Both the position numbers and the translations under genes were made by a program. Shown piece after piece: positions 26,557 to 35,080 of a stretch of DNA of 54,309 nt. The stretch's first letter is position 1, and each line of letters begins with the position of its first letter. The notes beneath the pieces were generated by a model. The model made no database searches and was not told the DNA's origin. It worked only from the letters and a program-made list of their open reading frames with translations. Location of the stretch: NCBI GenBank assembly GCA_030149525.1, contig JASBRJ010000008.1:1-54309 (forward strand), in the 5' to 3' direction. The DNA comes from a bacterium (GTDB taxonomy: Bacteria > Vulcanimicrobiota > Xenobia > Xenobiales > JADMJV01).

Positions 26557-27930
26557 TTGAGAAGGACGGTTTTCAAAAAGAGCGTGACCAGGCTGTTGGC
26601 TTTGATCCTGATGTTGTTGAGCGGCGTGGGATTGACGACCTCCGAACCTGAGAGCCGTGAATTGGAAGGCGAAAATCGGGCTTATGTTTTGGACCGTGAG
26701 GCGGCCTTGGGTACGGTTCTGGTGGTGCATTCCGTATTTCAGGATCATCAGACGAGCCTTCCCCTGGCCCGCGCCCTTTGGAGGTCCGGATTTCGTGCCG
26801 TTGTGGTGGAGCTTCAACCTGGGAGTCCGTTCTCTGACTACGTTGAGAGAGTGAAAGAGCTTGCGAGTCGCTTCAAAAAGCAAGGCAAAGTCTATGCCGT
26901 AGGGCATTCCATGGGAGCCGACCTCATTTGCACCGCCGCCTCTCAAGAAGCTCTCTTTGACGGCCTTGTTGCTCTTGGTTTTCCGGTTGACCGAAGCTCT
27001 GTTAGGAGCCCCTTGCTCTTGGGAGCGGGCGCATGGGACCAAGTTCATACGCGAGATTCCCTCACGGATGCGGCCCAGGGGGCGAAGTTCGTCATGTCCC
27101 CTTTCTCCGATCATTCCCAGGAGACGCTGGACCCTTATCTCCAGTGCGCCGCGGTGCAGTTTTTAGGTGGGGAGATGAAGGGGCCTTGGTGGAGCAAGGT
27201 TTTGGCTCAGGGAGTCTTCTTTCTCAGTTTGACATTTCTAGGAGTCAGGCTTGTGCCCCGAAGCCGGACCAGAGTACTGTTTGGAATGAGCCTGGGAAGC
27301 CTTGTCTTGAACGCCGTTCGGCCTCACTTCATCTGGTCGACACTCGCCGTCTCTCTGTTGGTTTCTTCGGCCTGGAAGAGTTCCGGCGAGTCCGGCAAGG
27401 ACAGTTTTAAAGCCTTTCTCTTTCTGATGACAGGCATCGGACTCTCTTGGCTTCTTCACGGTTACCAAAGCGTGCTTGCCGAACCTGCCTCATTGCTTGG
27501 CCTGCCGGTCGCTCTCCTCAGTTGGCTTCCCGTTCTAGCCTGTCGCCTGGTGAACATGCTTACAGACCCTGTGCATGGCCGAATCCTTCCCCTCATGGTG
27601 CTGCTTCTCGGTTCTGAGGCTGTAAGGCCCGGGCTTCTTCTGGGCGCGCTCAGGCGAGGGATGTCGTCGTTTCTCAAAAGAGTCGGCACTCTTGAGTTCC
27701 AATTGACGCAGAAGCCGGGTCCCGCTCAGTTGGGCCTTTTCCTGTTTCTTCTATTAGGGGGAACGTTGGCCTGGAAGAATGTGCTCAGTGCGGGCTATGC
27801 ATTAGGGACCAACGACTTAGGCAGGCTTGCCTGGAAAATGACGGCGCTCATTCTCTTTCCCCTGCTCACCTGGCTGATGCTAGTGGGGCTTTTCAGTCGA
27901 TCGCCTTCTTCGAGAGATCCTCTTTCTTGA
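26557..27930 (+). CDS. Alpha/beta-hydrolase fused to a multi-spanning membrane domain
   Basis: 457 residues. A first hydrophobic segment (LLALILMLLSGVGLTTS) precedes an alpha/beta-hydrolase domain with GTVLVVHSVFQD and the nucleophile elbow VGHSMGADL. A candidate acid/His pair follows in SPFSDHSQETL. From about residue 215 the chain has six to eight hydrophobic helices (VFFLSLTFLGVRLV, FLFLMTGIGLSWLLHG, LLGLPVALLSWLPVLA). The substrate is unknown; a lipid or cell-envelope ester is possible. The start is uncertain: TTG 26557 opens the frame, and GTG 26584 is an alternative. The 3' end overlaps the convergent PH-like gene by 38 bp. Confidence 0.7.
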   Translation: MRRTVFKKSVTRLLALILMLLSGVGLTTSEPESRELEGENRAYVLDREAALGTVLVVHSVFQDHQTSLPLARALWRSGFRAVVVELQPGSPFSDYVERVKELASRFKKQGKVYAVGHSMGADLICTAASQEALFDGLVALGFPVDRSSVRSPLLLGAGAWDQVHTRDSLTDAAQGAKFVMSPFSDHSQETLDPYLQCAAVQFLGGEMKGPWWSKVLAQGVFFLSLTFLGVRLVPRSRTRVLFGMSLGSLVLNAVRPHFIWSTLAVSLLVSSAWKSSGESGKDSFKAFLFLMTGIGLSWLLHGYQSVLAEPASLLGLPVALLSWLPVLACRLVNMLTDPVHGRILPLMVLLLGSEAVRPGLLLGALRRGMSSFLKRVGTLEFQLTQKPGPAQLGLFLFLLLGGTLAWKNVLSAGYALGTNDLGRLAWKMTALILFPLLTWLMLVGLFSRSPSSRDPLS

Positions 27931-28363
27931 ACAAGAACAACCGCTCGTTGAGGTTCCGAGCCCATTCCTCGGCCTCTTCTCGACTTCTGGTGTAGCAGAG
28001 ATTCTCAAAGCTGTTGTCCACGAAGCGGATCCGAACACCGTCCGAGGTGAATCGCCCCTCGTAGATTTTATCGGCTCGAAACTCTTCGCAGTCGCGGAGG
28101 CGATAAGCGCAGCCTCGCCAGGGAAGGGGGCCGTGGCGAACAGTGACCAGTTCGTCTTCGATATCGATTTCGGTGGAATTGAGCAAATGGGCCAGGGAAA
28201 AATAAGAGAGCATGAAGCTCAATATGAGCACGGGGACCGAGCCAAGAATCCTTCCCGGGTGTTCCACGTAAGCTTCCACGAAGAGCATTCCTATAATGAT
28301 GAACGGGCTGATCAGAAGAGGCAAAGTAAGCAAGGTCCACCATTTGAACCAGCGATAAGTCAA
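27893..28363 (-). CDS. Two-TM membrane protein with PH-like domain
   Basis: 156 residues. Two N-terminal hydrophobic helices (LLTLPLLISPFIIIGMLFV and SVPVLILSFMLSYFSLAHLL) are followed by a beta-rich domain (STEIDIEDELVTVRHGPLPW, CEEFRADKIYEGRF) and a final helix (EEAEEWARNLNERLFLF), the pattern of bacterial PH-like (bPH) domains. It starts at TTG 28363, overlapping the Hsp70 gene stop (TTGA), so it is its translational partner. Function unknown. Confidence 0.75.
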   Translation of the reverse strand: MTYRWFKWWTLLTLPLLISPFIIIGMLFVEAYVEHPGRILGSVPVLILSFMLSYFSLAHLLNSTEIDIEDELVTVRHGPLPWRGCAYRLRDCEEFRADKIYEGRFTSDGVRIRFVDNSFENLCYTRSREEAEEWARNLNERLFLFKKEDLSKKAID

Positions 28364-30726
28364 GACTCGGCTCCGTCGCCCGGACGCAGGTAGTGCATGG
28401 GAAAGTTTTCGACGCTGGTGGAATCTCGGTAGTGGGCGGAAACGCTCAGATCTCCGTACTCGTCTACTTGATAAGAGAGAGTCACCTCCCGGGAGGGACC
28501 GAAGTCCACCCTGACAGGGACTGTTCCCAGTAGAGACTCTTTTTCTTCCGAGTTTCCAAGCACGGCCGAGGGTCTTCGGAAAACTTCAAAGTGAAGAAGG
28601 AACGGAGGGTGAGTCGGGGCGAGAAAGACTCTGGTTCGACGGGCCGTGGGGTAGATAGCACCGGCTTCAACCAGAGTTTGCTCCGGCAGTCCCGGAACTC
28701 GAAGAACGTAGTCGACGGTGAGAACGCGGCGGATTCTGGTGCTCGCCGAGGCAACAGCACCGCGGGATATGGAGGTGAGTCGTGCATTGTCGGTGACCAC
28801 TCTGTCGGAGCCGAACATTCTGGTGAGTAGGCTCTTTACAGGCGGCAAAAACGAGCTTCCTCCCACCAGATAGACCCGATCAATATCGTCGTCTTCCAAT
28901 TGCGCTTCGCGAATCACTCGAGCGCAGAGACCTTCCAGTTTGTCGAAGAAGTGACGCAGGGTCTTGGCTAGTTCGGCGCGGCTCAGAGTGAGGTTCTCCG
29001 CATCATCGAGGGCTTCGGGGCAATGGACCTTGAAGTCCGGTTGAGGCTCGGACCATTTCCTGGAAAGCTCCTCCTTGGTCTGTTTAATGGCTTCGAGCAA
29101 ATGCTGGGAGCGGAGCTTTCTTTTGCCCGGAAACTCCGGCGGCGGCACGGTGCCCCCGCCCGAACCCTGTTGCTGAGTCCACAGAAGTCTACGTAGTTTG
29201 GCCTGCGACTTATCGCTGAGTTTTGAGACCAGTTTGTCGTAAAGGGCCACATCGAAGAGATTGCCTCCAATGCTGAGTCCGGCTTCACCCAGGTTGGTGA
29301 ACTGTCGAAAAAAGTAGCCCTCTTCCGCATCCTGGTCCAGGCGGACCCTCAAGAGAGAAACATCGGTGGTCCCCGCTCCACAATCGAAGACCAGAATCCG
29401 TTTGCCCTCGATCATCTCCGGGTCCTCGGCAGCGTAGAGAAAGGAGACGGCTGTGGGCTCGACTAGAATCCGCACTTCGGCGAAGCCTAGTCGCTCCAGA
29501 ATGCGGGTCATGACCTGCTCGGTTTCGCGACGGGCCTCGCTTGAGGTGCCCGCCGGAATGGTCAGAACAAGGCGGATGTCGGCAGCCGACACCCCTTTGC
29601 CCACAAATCTCTCAAAGTCCGCGCTCTCTCGAACTTTGCGGAAGAGGCGGCGCAAAAAGCCCGCCACCAAAGCATGGAGGTCGTGCTTGATTCGATCTCC
29701 TGTGTTGGGATCGAGAACTTCTACCCAGGCCAGATTGTCGGCCAGAAGCGACTTTAAGTTCCGCAGGTAATTGGGTTCGCCCCGATATTCCGTGGCTTCT
29801 TCGCCGATGACCATGCGGCCGTCGGCGTGTAGGTAGATGTGGGAGGGAAATAAATCTTTGCCGTCCAGTCGGACTTGCTGGATGTCGCCTTCTCCTAGAA
29901 GTGCAACTTTGGAGCTTGAGGTACCGAAGTCGACCCCGAGAACAGGCAGTTCCACTCGAGGATGTTGAAGAAAAAACTTGACCGTGAATCGAAATTCCCT
30001 GTTGTCTTCTTCCGAACGGATGGTCAAGGCAAGTTCGTGTTCCTGGCCCACTGTGAGATCGAGAAGGTGGAGTTCGGCGGCCAGGGGCAAGGTTTCCAGA
30101 GGCGCGAGAGTCATCTTGGACTGAGAGAGGCGCAGATGGTGGCTGGAACTTGTTAAACTCAGATGGAGGTCGGCATGGCCACCATTGCCCAGCCGGAAGA
30201 GTTGGGGGACGGGAAGAAAAGCGACCTGGGCAATCCGACCGAGGTCTCTGAGGGTGCGATCGGCTACCAGATAAGCGGGACTTTGTCGCAACACCTCTAG
30301 AGTCACTCTGGAGGTATCCCAGCACCAGCGGTCCCATAGGCGCTCGTTGTTCAGGCGAGAGCCTTGCTTGGTGGTGTGATGAAGGCGCAGGTGGGCGATA
30401 TGAGAGCTTCCCTCCGGCAGACGCCCTCCGTAGACGATGATTCGCTGTTGGGAGTCCCGGTTCACCGGTAATATGTCCTCGGTGGTTGGGATGCGAAGCC
30501 AGGGAGCGCCGGCGGAGTCGCGGTCCAACTCCCAGCGGATGTGGACCTCACCCTGACCGGTGGGGTGCAGGCGGATGTATCGGTCTTTCACCTCTTCAGG
30601 GAAAACCTTGATCTCATGCTTTCCCAGGCGACCGGTTTGCATCTTGATTCGGCGCTGGGGAGAGCCACACCAGCCGCAAAACTGGTCACCCGCCTCAATC
30701 CCCCTAGTGCAGATAGCACACTTCAC
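28360..30726 (-). CDS. Zinc-ribbon Hsp70/DnaK-like ATPase
   Basis: 788 residues. The N-terminus is a zinc ribbon with C3-C6/C17-C20. Residues 25-260 form beta-rich regions of unknown family. An actin-fold Hsp70 ATPase begins at about 262: phosphate-1 VLGVDFGTSSSKVALL, phosphate-2 VFDCGAGTTDVSLL, and adenosine motif YLVGGSSFLPPVKSLL. The C-terminal substrate domain is short (about 120 residues), so this is not canonical DnaK but one of the fused bacterial Hsp70 homologues. GTG 30726 has TAGGAG six bases upstream. It is coupled to the PH-like membrane protein, suggesting action at the membrane. Confidence 0.88.
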   Translation of the reverse strand: MKCAICTRGIEAGDQFCGWCGSPQRRIKMQTGRLGKHEIKVFPEEVKDRYIRLHPTGQGEVHIRWELDRDSAGAPWLRIPTTEDILPVNRDSQQRIIVYGGRLPEGSSHIAHLRLHHTTKQGSRLNNERLWDRWCWDTSRVTLEVLRQSPAYLVADRTLRDLGRIAQVAFLPVPQLFRLGNGGHADLHLSLTSSSHHLRLSQSKMTLAPLETLPLAAELHLLDLTVGQEHELALTIRSEEDNREFRFTVKFFLQHPRVELPVLGVDFGTSSSKVALLGEGDIQQVRLDGKDLFPSHIYLHADGRMVIGEEATEYRGEPNYLRNLKSLLADNLAWVEVLDPNTGDRIKHDLHALVAGFLRRLFRKVRESADFERFVGKGVSAADIRLVLTIPAGTSSEARRETEQVMTRILERLGFAEVRILVEPTAVSFLYAAEDPEMIEGKRILVFDCGAGTTDVSLLRVRLDQDAEEGYFFRQFTNLGEAGLSIGGNLFDVALYDKLVSKLSDKSQAKLRRLLWTQQQGSGGGTVPPPEFPGKRKLRSQHLLEAIKQTKEELSRKWSEPQPDFKVHCPEALDDAENLTLSRAELAKTLRHFFDKLEGLCARVIREAQLEDDDIDRVYLVGGSSFLPPVKSLLTRMFGSDRVVTDNARLTSISRGAVASASTRIRRVLTVDYVLRVPGLPEQTLVEAGAIYPTARRTRVFLAPTHPPFLLHFEVFRRPSAVLGNSEEKESLLGTVPVRVDFGPSREVTLSYQVDEYGDLSVSAHYRDSTSVENFPMHYLRPGDGAES

Positions 30727-30896
30727 ATCATACTCCTACGGATGAGGTGGTTTTGCTCGCCGCCTACACAGTCCCTTTCTCAGGGCTGAAGTAGGAGCTT
30801 TTTTCCGAGTGCTTAAAGATGTTGTGAAAATTTTTGCCCTTTTTTGGGGTCAGAGGCAGGCTGACCGACAGGCCATTCTGCCGGAAGGGACCAGAC

Positions 30897-32159
30897 ATGA
30901 CATTGGCCGAAAGCGCCGACCGCGTTATCGCGGAACTCAAAGAACTCGCCGAACTTACCTCCACACCCGAGGGAGCCCAACGCGTCGCCTGGGGGCCGGT
31001 GTGGCGGAAAGCCAGAGACTGGTTTGAGGCTAAAGTGAAGGACCTCGGCCTTACCATGGAGCGCGACAGCGCCGGCAACGCCTGGGTCACCCTGCCCGGC
31101 AAGAGCGAAGAGGTGGTCATCATCGGCGGTCACCTCGACAGCGTTCCCAATGGAGGGTGGCTGGACGGATGTCTGGGAACTCTTTCGGCTTTGGAAGGAA
31201 TTCGCCGAGCCCAGGCGTCCGGTGATATTCCTTGCACCATAAAGCTGGTGGATTGGGCCGATGAGGAAGGTGCCCGGTTCGGTCGAAGCCTTATAGGCTC
31301 CGCAGCGGCCGGTGGAACCCTGGAAATTGAAGATATTCGGAATCTCACCGATACGGAAGGGGTCACTGCTGAAAAACGATTGGCCGAGAACGGCGTGGTT
31401 CTCGACAACATGCTAAAAGCTCACGACGAGCTGCTAGCTATCGGTTCCAAAGCGTATCTGGAACTCCACATCGAACAGGGCCCCGTTTTGGAGGCCATGG
31501 ATAAATCGGTGGGCGTCGTGATCGGCACCTTCGGCGTGGAGCGCCATCGAATGACCTTCACGGGTCAAGCGGCTCACTCGGGTTCCACACCGATTCCTCA
31601 CCGTCGCGATGCTTTTCTGGCTGCTGCTTCCACCGCGTTGGAAATCCGGGAAATCGGTCTCCGCCACAGCACTGAGGACGTGAACGCTGTATGTACAGTG
31701 GGTGAGGTTTCCGTGCATCCCTGTATTGTCACCGCCGTCCCCGGTTCATGTACCATCAGTATTGATCAGCGATCGCTCTATGCCGACAAACTGGCGAGCA
31801 TGTACAAGCAGGCTCAGGAGGCCTCCCACAAGTTCGCCAAGGAGAATAACGTGACGGTGGAATGGAGTAAGTTGTGGCAGATCCCGCCTCGCCCGTTCGA
31901 TGAAGAGCTGATCAAATTGGCTGAAGAATCGGCCATCGAGGTCACCGGAGAAGCTCCCAAACTGCCCTCCGGGCCGCTTCACGATGCCGCCGAGATGGTG
32001 CCTCACATGCCGACGGTTATGATGTTTGCCTACAGTTCCAACGGGCTGTCTCACTGCAAAGAAGAGGACACCCCCATTCCTCACCTGCAAAAGACCCTTC
32101 AGGCGTTCCTGCTTCTCATCGAGAAGACGGTCCATCACGTGGCGGCCGCTAAGGTCTAG
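30897..32159 (+). CDS. Zn-dependent hydantoinase/carbamoylase-family amidase
   Basis: Hydrolyses an N-carbamoyl amino acid, ureidoglycolate/allantoate-type compound or related amide. The 420 residues belong to the M20 AllC/HyuC group: IIGGHLDSVPNGGWLDG, the catalytic pair in DWADEEGARFG, ELHIEQGPVLE, GQAAHSGSTPIPHRRDA, SGPLHDAAEMV and the closing SHCKEEDT. ATG 30897 has GGAAGGGA six bases upstream, better than the earlier in-frame start at 30834. A strong terminator follows at 32184. Adenine deaminase elsewhere in the window also feeds purine breakdown, but nothing links the two directly. Confidence 0.9.
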   Translation: MTLAESADRVIAELKELAELTSTPEGAQRVAWGPVWRKARDWFEAKVKDLGLTMERDSAGNAWVTLPGKSEEVVIIGGHLDSVPNGGWLDGCLGTLSALEGIRRAQASGDIPCTIKLVDWADEEGARFGRSLIGSAAAGGTLEIEDIRNLTDTEGVTAEKRLAENGVVLDNMLKAHDELLAIGSKAYLELHIEQGPVLEAMDKSVGVVIGTFGVERHRMTFTGQAAHSGSTPIPHRRDAFLAAASTALEIREIGLRHSTEDVNAVCTVGEVSVHPCIVTAVPGSCTISIDQRSLYADKLASMYKQAQEASHKFAKENNVTVEWSKLWQIPPRPFDEELIKLAEESAIEVTGEAPKLPSGPLHDAAEMVPHMPTVMMFAYSSNGLSHCKEEDTPIPHLQKTLQAFLLLIEKTVHHVAAAKV

Positions 32160-32183
32160 TTTCAGAAAGCCAAAGAGAGAAAG

Positions 32184-32213
32184 AAAGACCATCGTTTGCG
32201 ATGGTCTTTTTTT
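32184..32213 (+). terminator. Intrinsic terminator
   Basis: AAGACCATCG (32185-32194) pairs perfectly with CGATGGTCTT (32199-32208) around TTTG and is followed by T. It closes the carbamoylase transcript. The open frame of the next gene extends back through this hairpin, which argues for a later start of that gene. Confidence 0.92.
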
Positions 32214-32225
32214 CATAAATGGATT

Positions 32226-33284
32226 GTGAGGCAGACGGAGAAGTTAAGGGCTGTGGAACAGGGGATCGAACAAAAGGTGAAAGAGTTGATTCGTCTCTCT
32301 CTAGACAGTTCTCAGCTCAGAGTTTCTTTTGTGGTCGCTCTTCTGCGAGAAGGGCTCTTTGATCACGCGCTGGATCAATCTCTTCCCCTCATCGGCACCA
32401 AGCACGAGCCCTGGTTTCTCTATGTCCAAGCTTGGAACTGTTTGGCCCGGGGCTCTATTCAGGAAGCCCGCCGTGTTTTGGGGGATGCCTACCGGCTGCT
32501 GGAGGACGACGACCGGCAGTGGGAGTTGAGTGAGTTTTCTTTCACCGAGAGAGGTCACCCCAAGCTTGTCCCGCCCTTCAATTCTCCTCTAACATACGGA
32601 GACTCTACTCGGGCAACGCTCCCCGATGATACCGACTTTCTGGGCTTTTCCACAGCGATGTTCCGTGAAGACTGGCTGGATTTGGCCAGAGACATCGGGC
32701 AGAATATCCGAGAGTATAAGACCGTCTTTCAAGCGGTTGCAGGGTGCATCGAGCGGGTGCTCCATCACGATGCCGACACTATCGGAGCCGCTGTCGGCGC
32801 TGCAGAGATTGATGACATGGTCTCGGCTCGCGGAAACTCTTTCTTGCTTCTTACTCTGCTTTCCGAGGAGCATCTCCAGATGGTCGCGGATACGCTCTGG
32901 CGAGTGGCCGCCGACTGGAATTACCCCCTCAGTCTTTGTGAGATTAACTGCTTTCTCCAATACCTTCTGGAGTCCGACGAGACGGCTCTCGAGTTGGCAG
33001 AGCGTGGGCTCAAGATCTCCCCTCAAAGTCTCATTTGCGGTAACGTGCGCGCCCTATTGCTCAATCGGGCCGGCCAGGTCTATCACGCCGATGAGCAGTG
33101 GCGGCAAACTCTGCTGGCTAACCCCTCTTCCAGCGCGACTTACATGGTGCTCGGCCACCAGTCGATCTGTGGCGGGAGCCTCGATGTCGCTCTGCGATAT
33201 TTTCAGGAAGCATGCGTGCTGGGAGACAACCCCGTGGAAGCTGAGCGGTTTCTGGCCGCTGCATTGGAGTGTTTGGAAGAGTAG
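32226..33284 (+). CDS. TPR-like helical repeat protein
   Basis: About 352 residues, almost entirely helical with TPR-like helix pairs (FVVALLREGLFDHALDQSLP, EPWFLYVQAWNCLARGSIQEA, ALELAERGLKISPQSL, VLGHQSICGGSLDVALRYFQ). There is no signal peptide or membrane segment. Function is not recognised; it is likely an adaptor. The start is uncertain: GTG 32226 is used, and GTG 32253 with GGAG/AAGG upstream is equally possible. The frame is open to 32196, but that part lies inside a terminator hairpin. It is followed by a membrane protein gene 63 bp downstream. Confidence 0.72.
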   Translation: MRQTEKLRAVEQGIEQKVKELIRLSLDSSQLRVSFVVALLREGLFDHALDQSLPLIGTKHEPWFLYVQAWNCLARGSIQEARRVLGDAYRLLEDDDRQWELSEFSFTERGHPKLVPPFNSPLTYGDSTRATLPDDTDFLGFSTAMFREDWLDLARDIGQNIREYKTVFQAVAGCIERVLHHDADTIGAAVGAAEIDDMVSARGNSFLLLTLLSEEHLQMVADTLWRVAADWNYPLSLCEINCFLQYLLESDETALELAERGLKISPQSLICGNVRALLLNRAGQVYHADEQWRQTLLANPSSSATYMVLGHQSICGGSLDVALRYFQEACVLGDNPVEAERFLAAALECLEE

Positions 33285-33347
33285 GGAAGAATTTCCCACG
33301 CCTGGCGACTCACGAGAAGTTGCTTTATTAAATGTCGAGGGGGACTC

Positions 33348-34256
33348 ATGAGTTCACAATATTACAAGCTGTCCGGGCGGTTTAGCCCTGCCGGTTTGGC
33401 CATAGCGCTTGGCCTGGGAGTTACGGGAGCGGTTATGAGTTCGGCGGTATACGCCTACGTTATGGCCTGGATTCCGCTGGTCTACTTTTTGATTCTTTTT
33501 GTTTTTGGATACTCCATGTTAATGGGTATGCTGGCTTCACTGGCTCTTAGAATAGGGAAAGTGAGAAACTCTGCGGTTGGAGCCCTGGTGGGTCTTATCA
33601 TAGGAGTCGCAGCGTTGTACTGGTCCTGGGTCTTCTGGATCCTGGCGGAATCGAGTCAGGAGGTTTTCATTTGGGCTCCTGATCAACTTTGGGCCGCCAT
33701 TCAATATCTGGGCGATAAGGGCGTCTGGAGCATAAAGGGCGCCACGCCGACAGGGGTCGTGCTCTTCGCTTTCTGGGCCGTCGAAGCAGCGGCGATTGTG
33801 GGAATGTCGGCTTGGTCCGGTTTTAAAGCTGCGTCAAATAACGCTTTTTGCGAGAAGTGCGACTGTTGGATGGAAGACGGCGTTCCCCTTGGGTTCTTCA
33901 GTGTCTCGCCCGACGCTAACGGTCTCAAAGGGGATCTGGAGGCCGGTCGACTTGATAGGCTGAAGGCTCTTTCCGGAGTTACGCCGGACGAGTCGCATCA
34001 CACCATCGTGTCGCTGGAAGACTGCGCCAAGTGTCAGGGACACAAGTTGTTGACTCTGACGGAGCGAGTGATCACCTTTGATGACAAGGGGAATCAGCAG
34101 AACAAGGATACTGTTCTCGTCAATCGGTTGCTGGTTGAAGAGCAGCTTGCCGGGCAGATCACAGACTTCTGGAAAGCCAGTTTGGAAGAGGCGGCCAAGA
34201 GCGAAGAGCAAGCCGCACAGGTTCCGGTCACGAGTGATGACACCGAAGAGTCATGA
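33348..34256 (+). CDS. Four-TM membrane protein with cytosolic zinc-finger tail
   Basis: 302 residues. Four hydrophobic helices (LAIALGLGVTGAVMSSAVY, WIPLVYFLILFVFGYSML, GALVGLIIGVAALYWSWVFW, VVLFAFWAVEAAAIVGMSAW) fill residues 15-160. A soluble domain with FCEKCDCWM and later DCAKCQGHKL follows, a probable zinc site. The acidic C-terminus is disordered-looking. No family recognised. ATG 33348 has GAGGGGG six to ten bases upstream. The 3' end overlaps the convergent methyltransferase gene by 6 bp. Confidence 0.8.
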   Translation: MSSQYYKLSGRFSPAGLAIALGLGVTGAVMSSAVYAYVMAWIPLVYFLILFVFGYSMLMGMLASLALRIGKVRNSAVGALVGLIIGVAALYWSWVFWILAESSQEVFIWAPDQLWAAIQYLGDKGVWSIKGATPTGVVLFAFWAVEAAAIVGMSAWSGFKAASNNAFCEKCDCWMEDGVPLGFFSVSPDANGLKGDLEAGRLDRLKALSGVTPDESHHTIVSLEDCAKCQGHKLLTLTERVITFDDKGNQQNKDTVLVNRLLVEEQLAGQITDFWKASLEEAAKSEEQAAQVPVTSDDTEES

Positions 34257-35009
34257 CTTTTGAGCCACCAAAATCTGCCGATTGAGGCGAAGGGATCGTT
34301 GGCCTTTTGAGTCGACTTTTGGCTTGAGATAGTTTCGGACGTTTTCAGGGGAGTGCATGAGTTCTTCCCAGAGGGCGTCTTTTTCGCCGGCTTCCTTGCT
34401 CATTCGTTCCATCCAGGGGTCGTATTGGAGCGTTTTGGGGAAGGCCGTGCTGGAGACCAGGGTTAACCCCGCTTCTCCCAAGGCTGATTTCCAGTCCTGG
34501 GGGGACAAACACTTTTCATGGGTTTCGTCGCGCCGGGTCTCGTAGCTATTGATCCATTCGGCCGCCTCTGTGTCTCCATCGGGGACCACGTTGTCGATGA
34601 GAAGGAGGTGTCCGCCTTTCCTCAAGACCCGGTGTGCCTCGGAGAGAAAATTCAGAGGGGACGGAAAATGATGCGCGGCCAACCGGCAGGTAACGAGGTC
34701 AAACTTCTCGTCGTCGAACACCAGGTCTTCCACCGGACACTTCAAGAATCGCACCGACAGAGATTTGGAATCGGATTCTTCTTGGGCGACTCTTAGCATC
34801 TCCTCGTTGATGTCGACACCGAACACATGAGCTTGCTTTCGGGCAAAGAAAAATGCGGTGTGGCCCGTCCCTGTGGCCACATCGAGAACTTCCAGTCCAG
34901 TCACGGCCGGGAGATGTTCCAGGCTCTGTTCTAGATCCTCGAGCTCCGAGTGGGCCCGGCTGGTGCGATAGAGGTCGGCGTTCTTGGAAAAACCGTTCGT
35001 GTGCGACAT
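34251..35009 (-). CDS. Class I SAM-dependent methyltransferase
   Basis: 252 residues of the UbiE/YcgJ-like methyltransferase group. SAM-binding motif I is VLDVATGTGHTAFFFA, the acidic ribose contact lies in VFGVDINEEML, motif II-III is FDLVTCRLAAHHFPSP, and the post-motif strand is VLRKGGHLLLIDNV. The acceptor is unknown. It begins at ATG 35009. It is convergent with the membrane-protein gene; upstream on the same strand lie a terminator and the glycine-zipper protein gene. Confidence 0.92.
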   Translation of the reverse strand: MSHTNGFSKNADLYRTSRAHSELEDLEQSLEHLPAVTGLEVLDVATGTGHTAFFFARKQAHVFGVDINEEMLRVAQEESDSKSLSVRFLKCPVEDLVFDDEKFDLVTCRLAAHHFPSPLNFLSEAHRVLRKGGHLLLIDNVVPDGDTEAAEWINSYETRRDETHEKCLSPQDWKSALGEAGLTLVSSTAFPKTLQYDPWMERMSKEAGEKDALWEELMHSPENVRNYLKPKVDSKGQRSLRLNRQILVAQKS

Positions 35010-35030
35010 AGGGCTAGGGCTTTGGGGAAA

Positions 35031-35061
35031 TTAAAAAAGCCACCTTCTTTGAAGGTGGCTT
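35031..35061 (-). terminator. Intrinsic terminator (minus strand)
   Basis: AAGCCACCTTC and GAAGGTGGCTT form an 11-bp perfect stem around TTT. The run of A at 35033-35038 gives the U-tract for transcripts moving leftward from the glycine-zipper gene at 35704. Confidence 0.88.
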
Positions 35062-35080
35062 CTTTGAGAGTCCGGGTCTA

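Noticed and set aside
32196-32225. Earlier start for the TPR-like protein gene
   Set aside because: These codons lie in the 3' arm and U-tract of the carbamoylase terminator, so they are unlikely to be translated.
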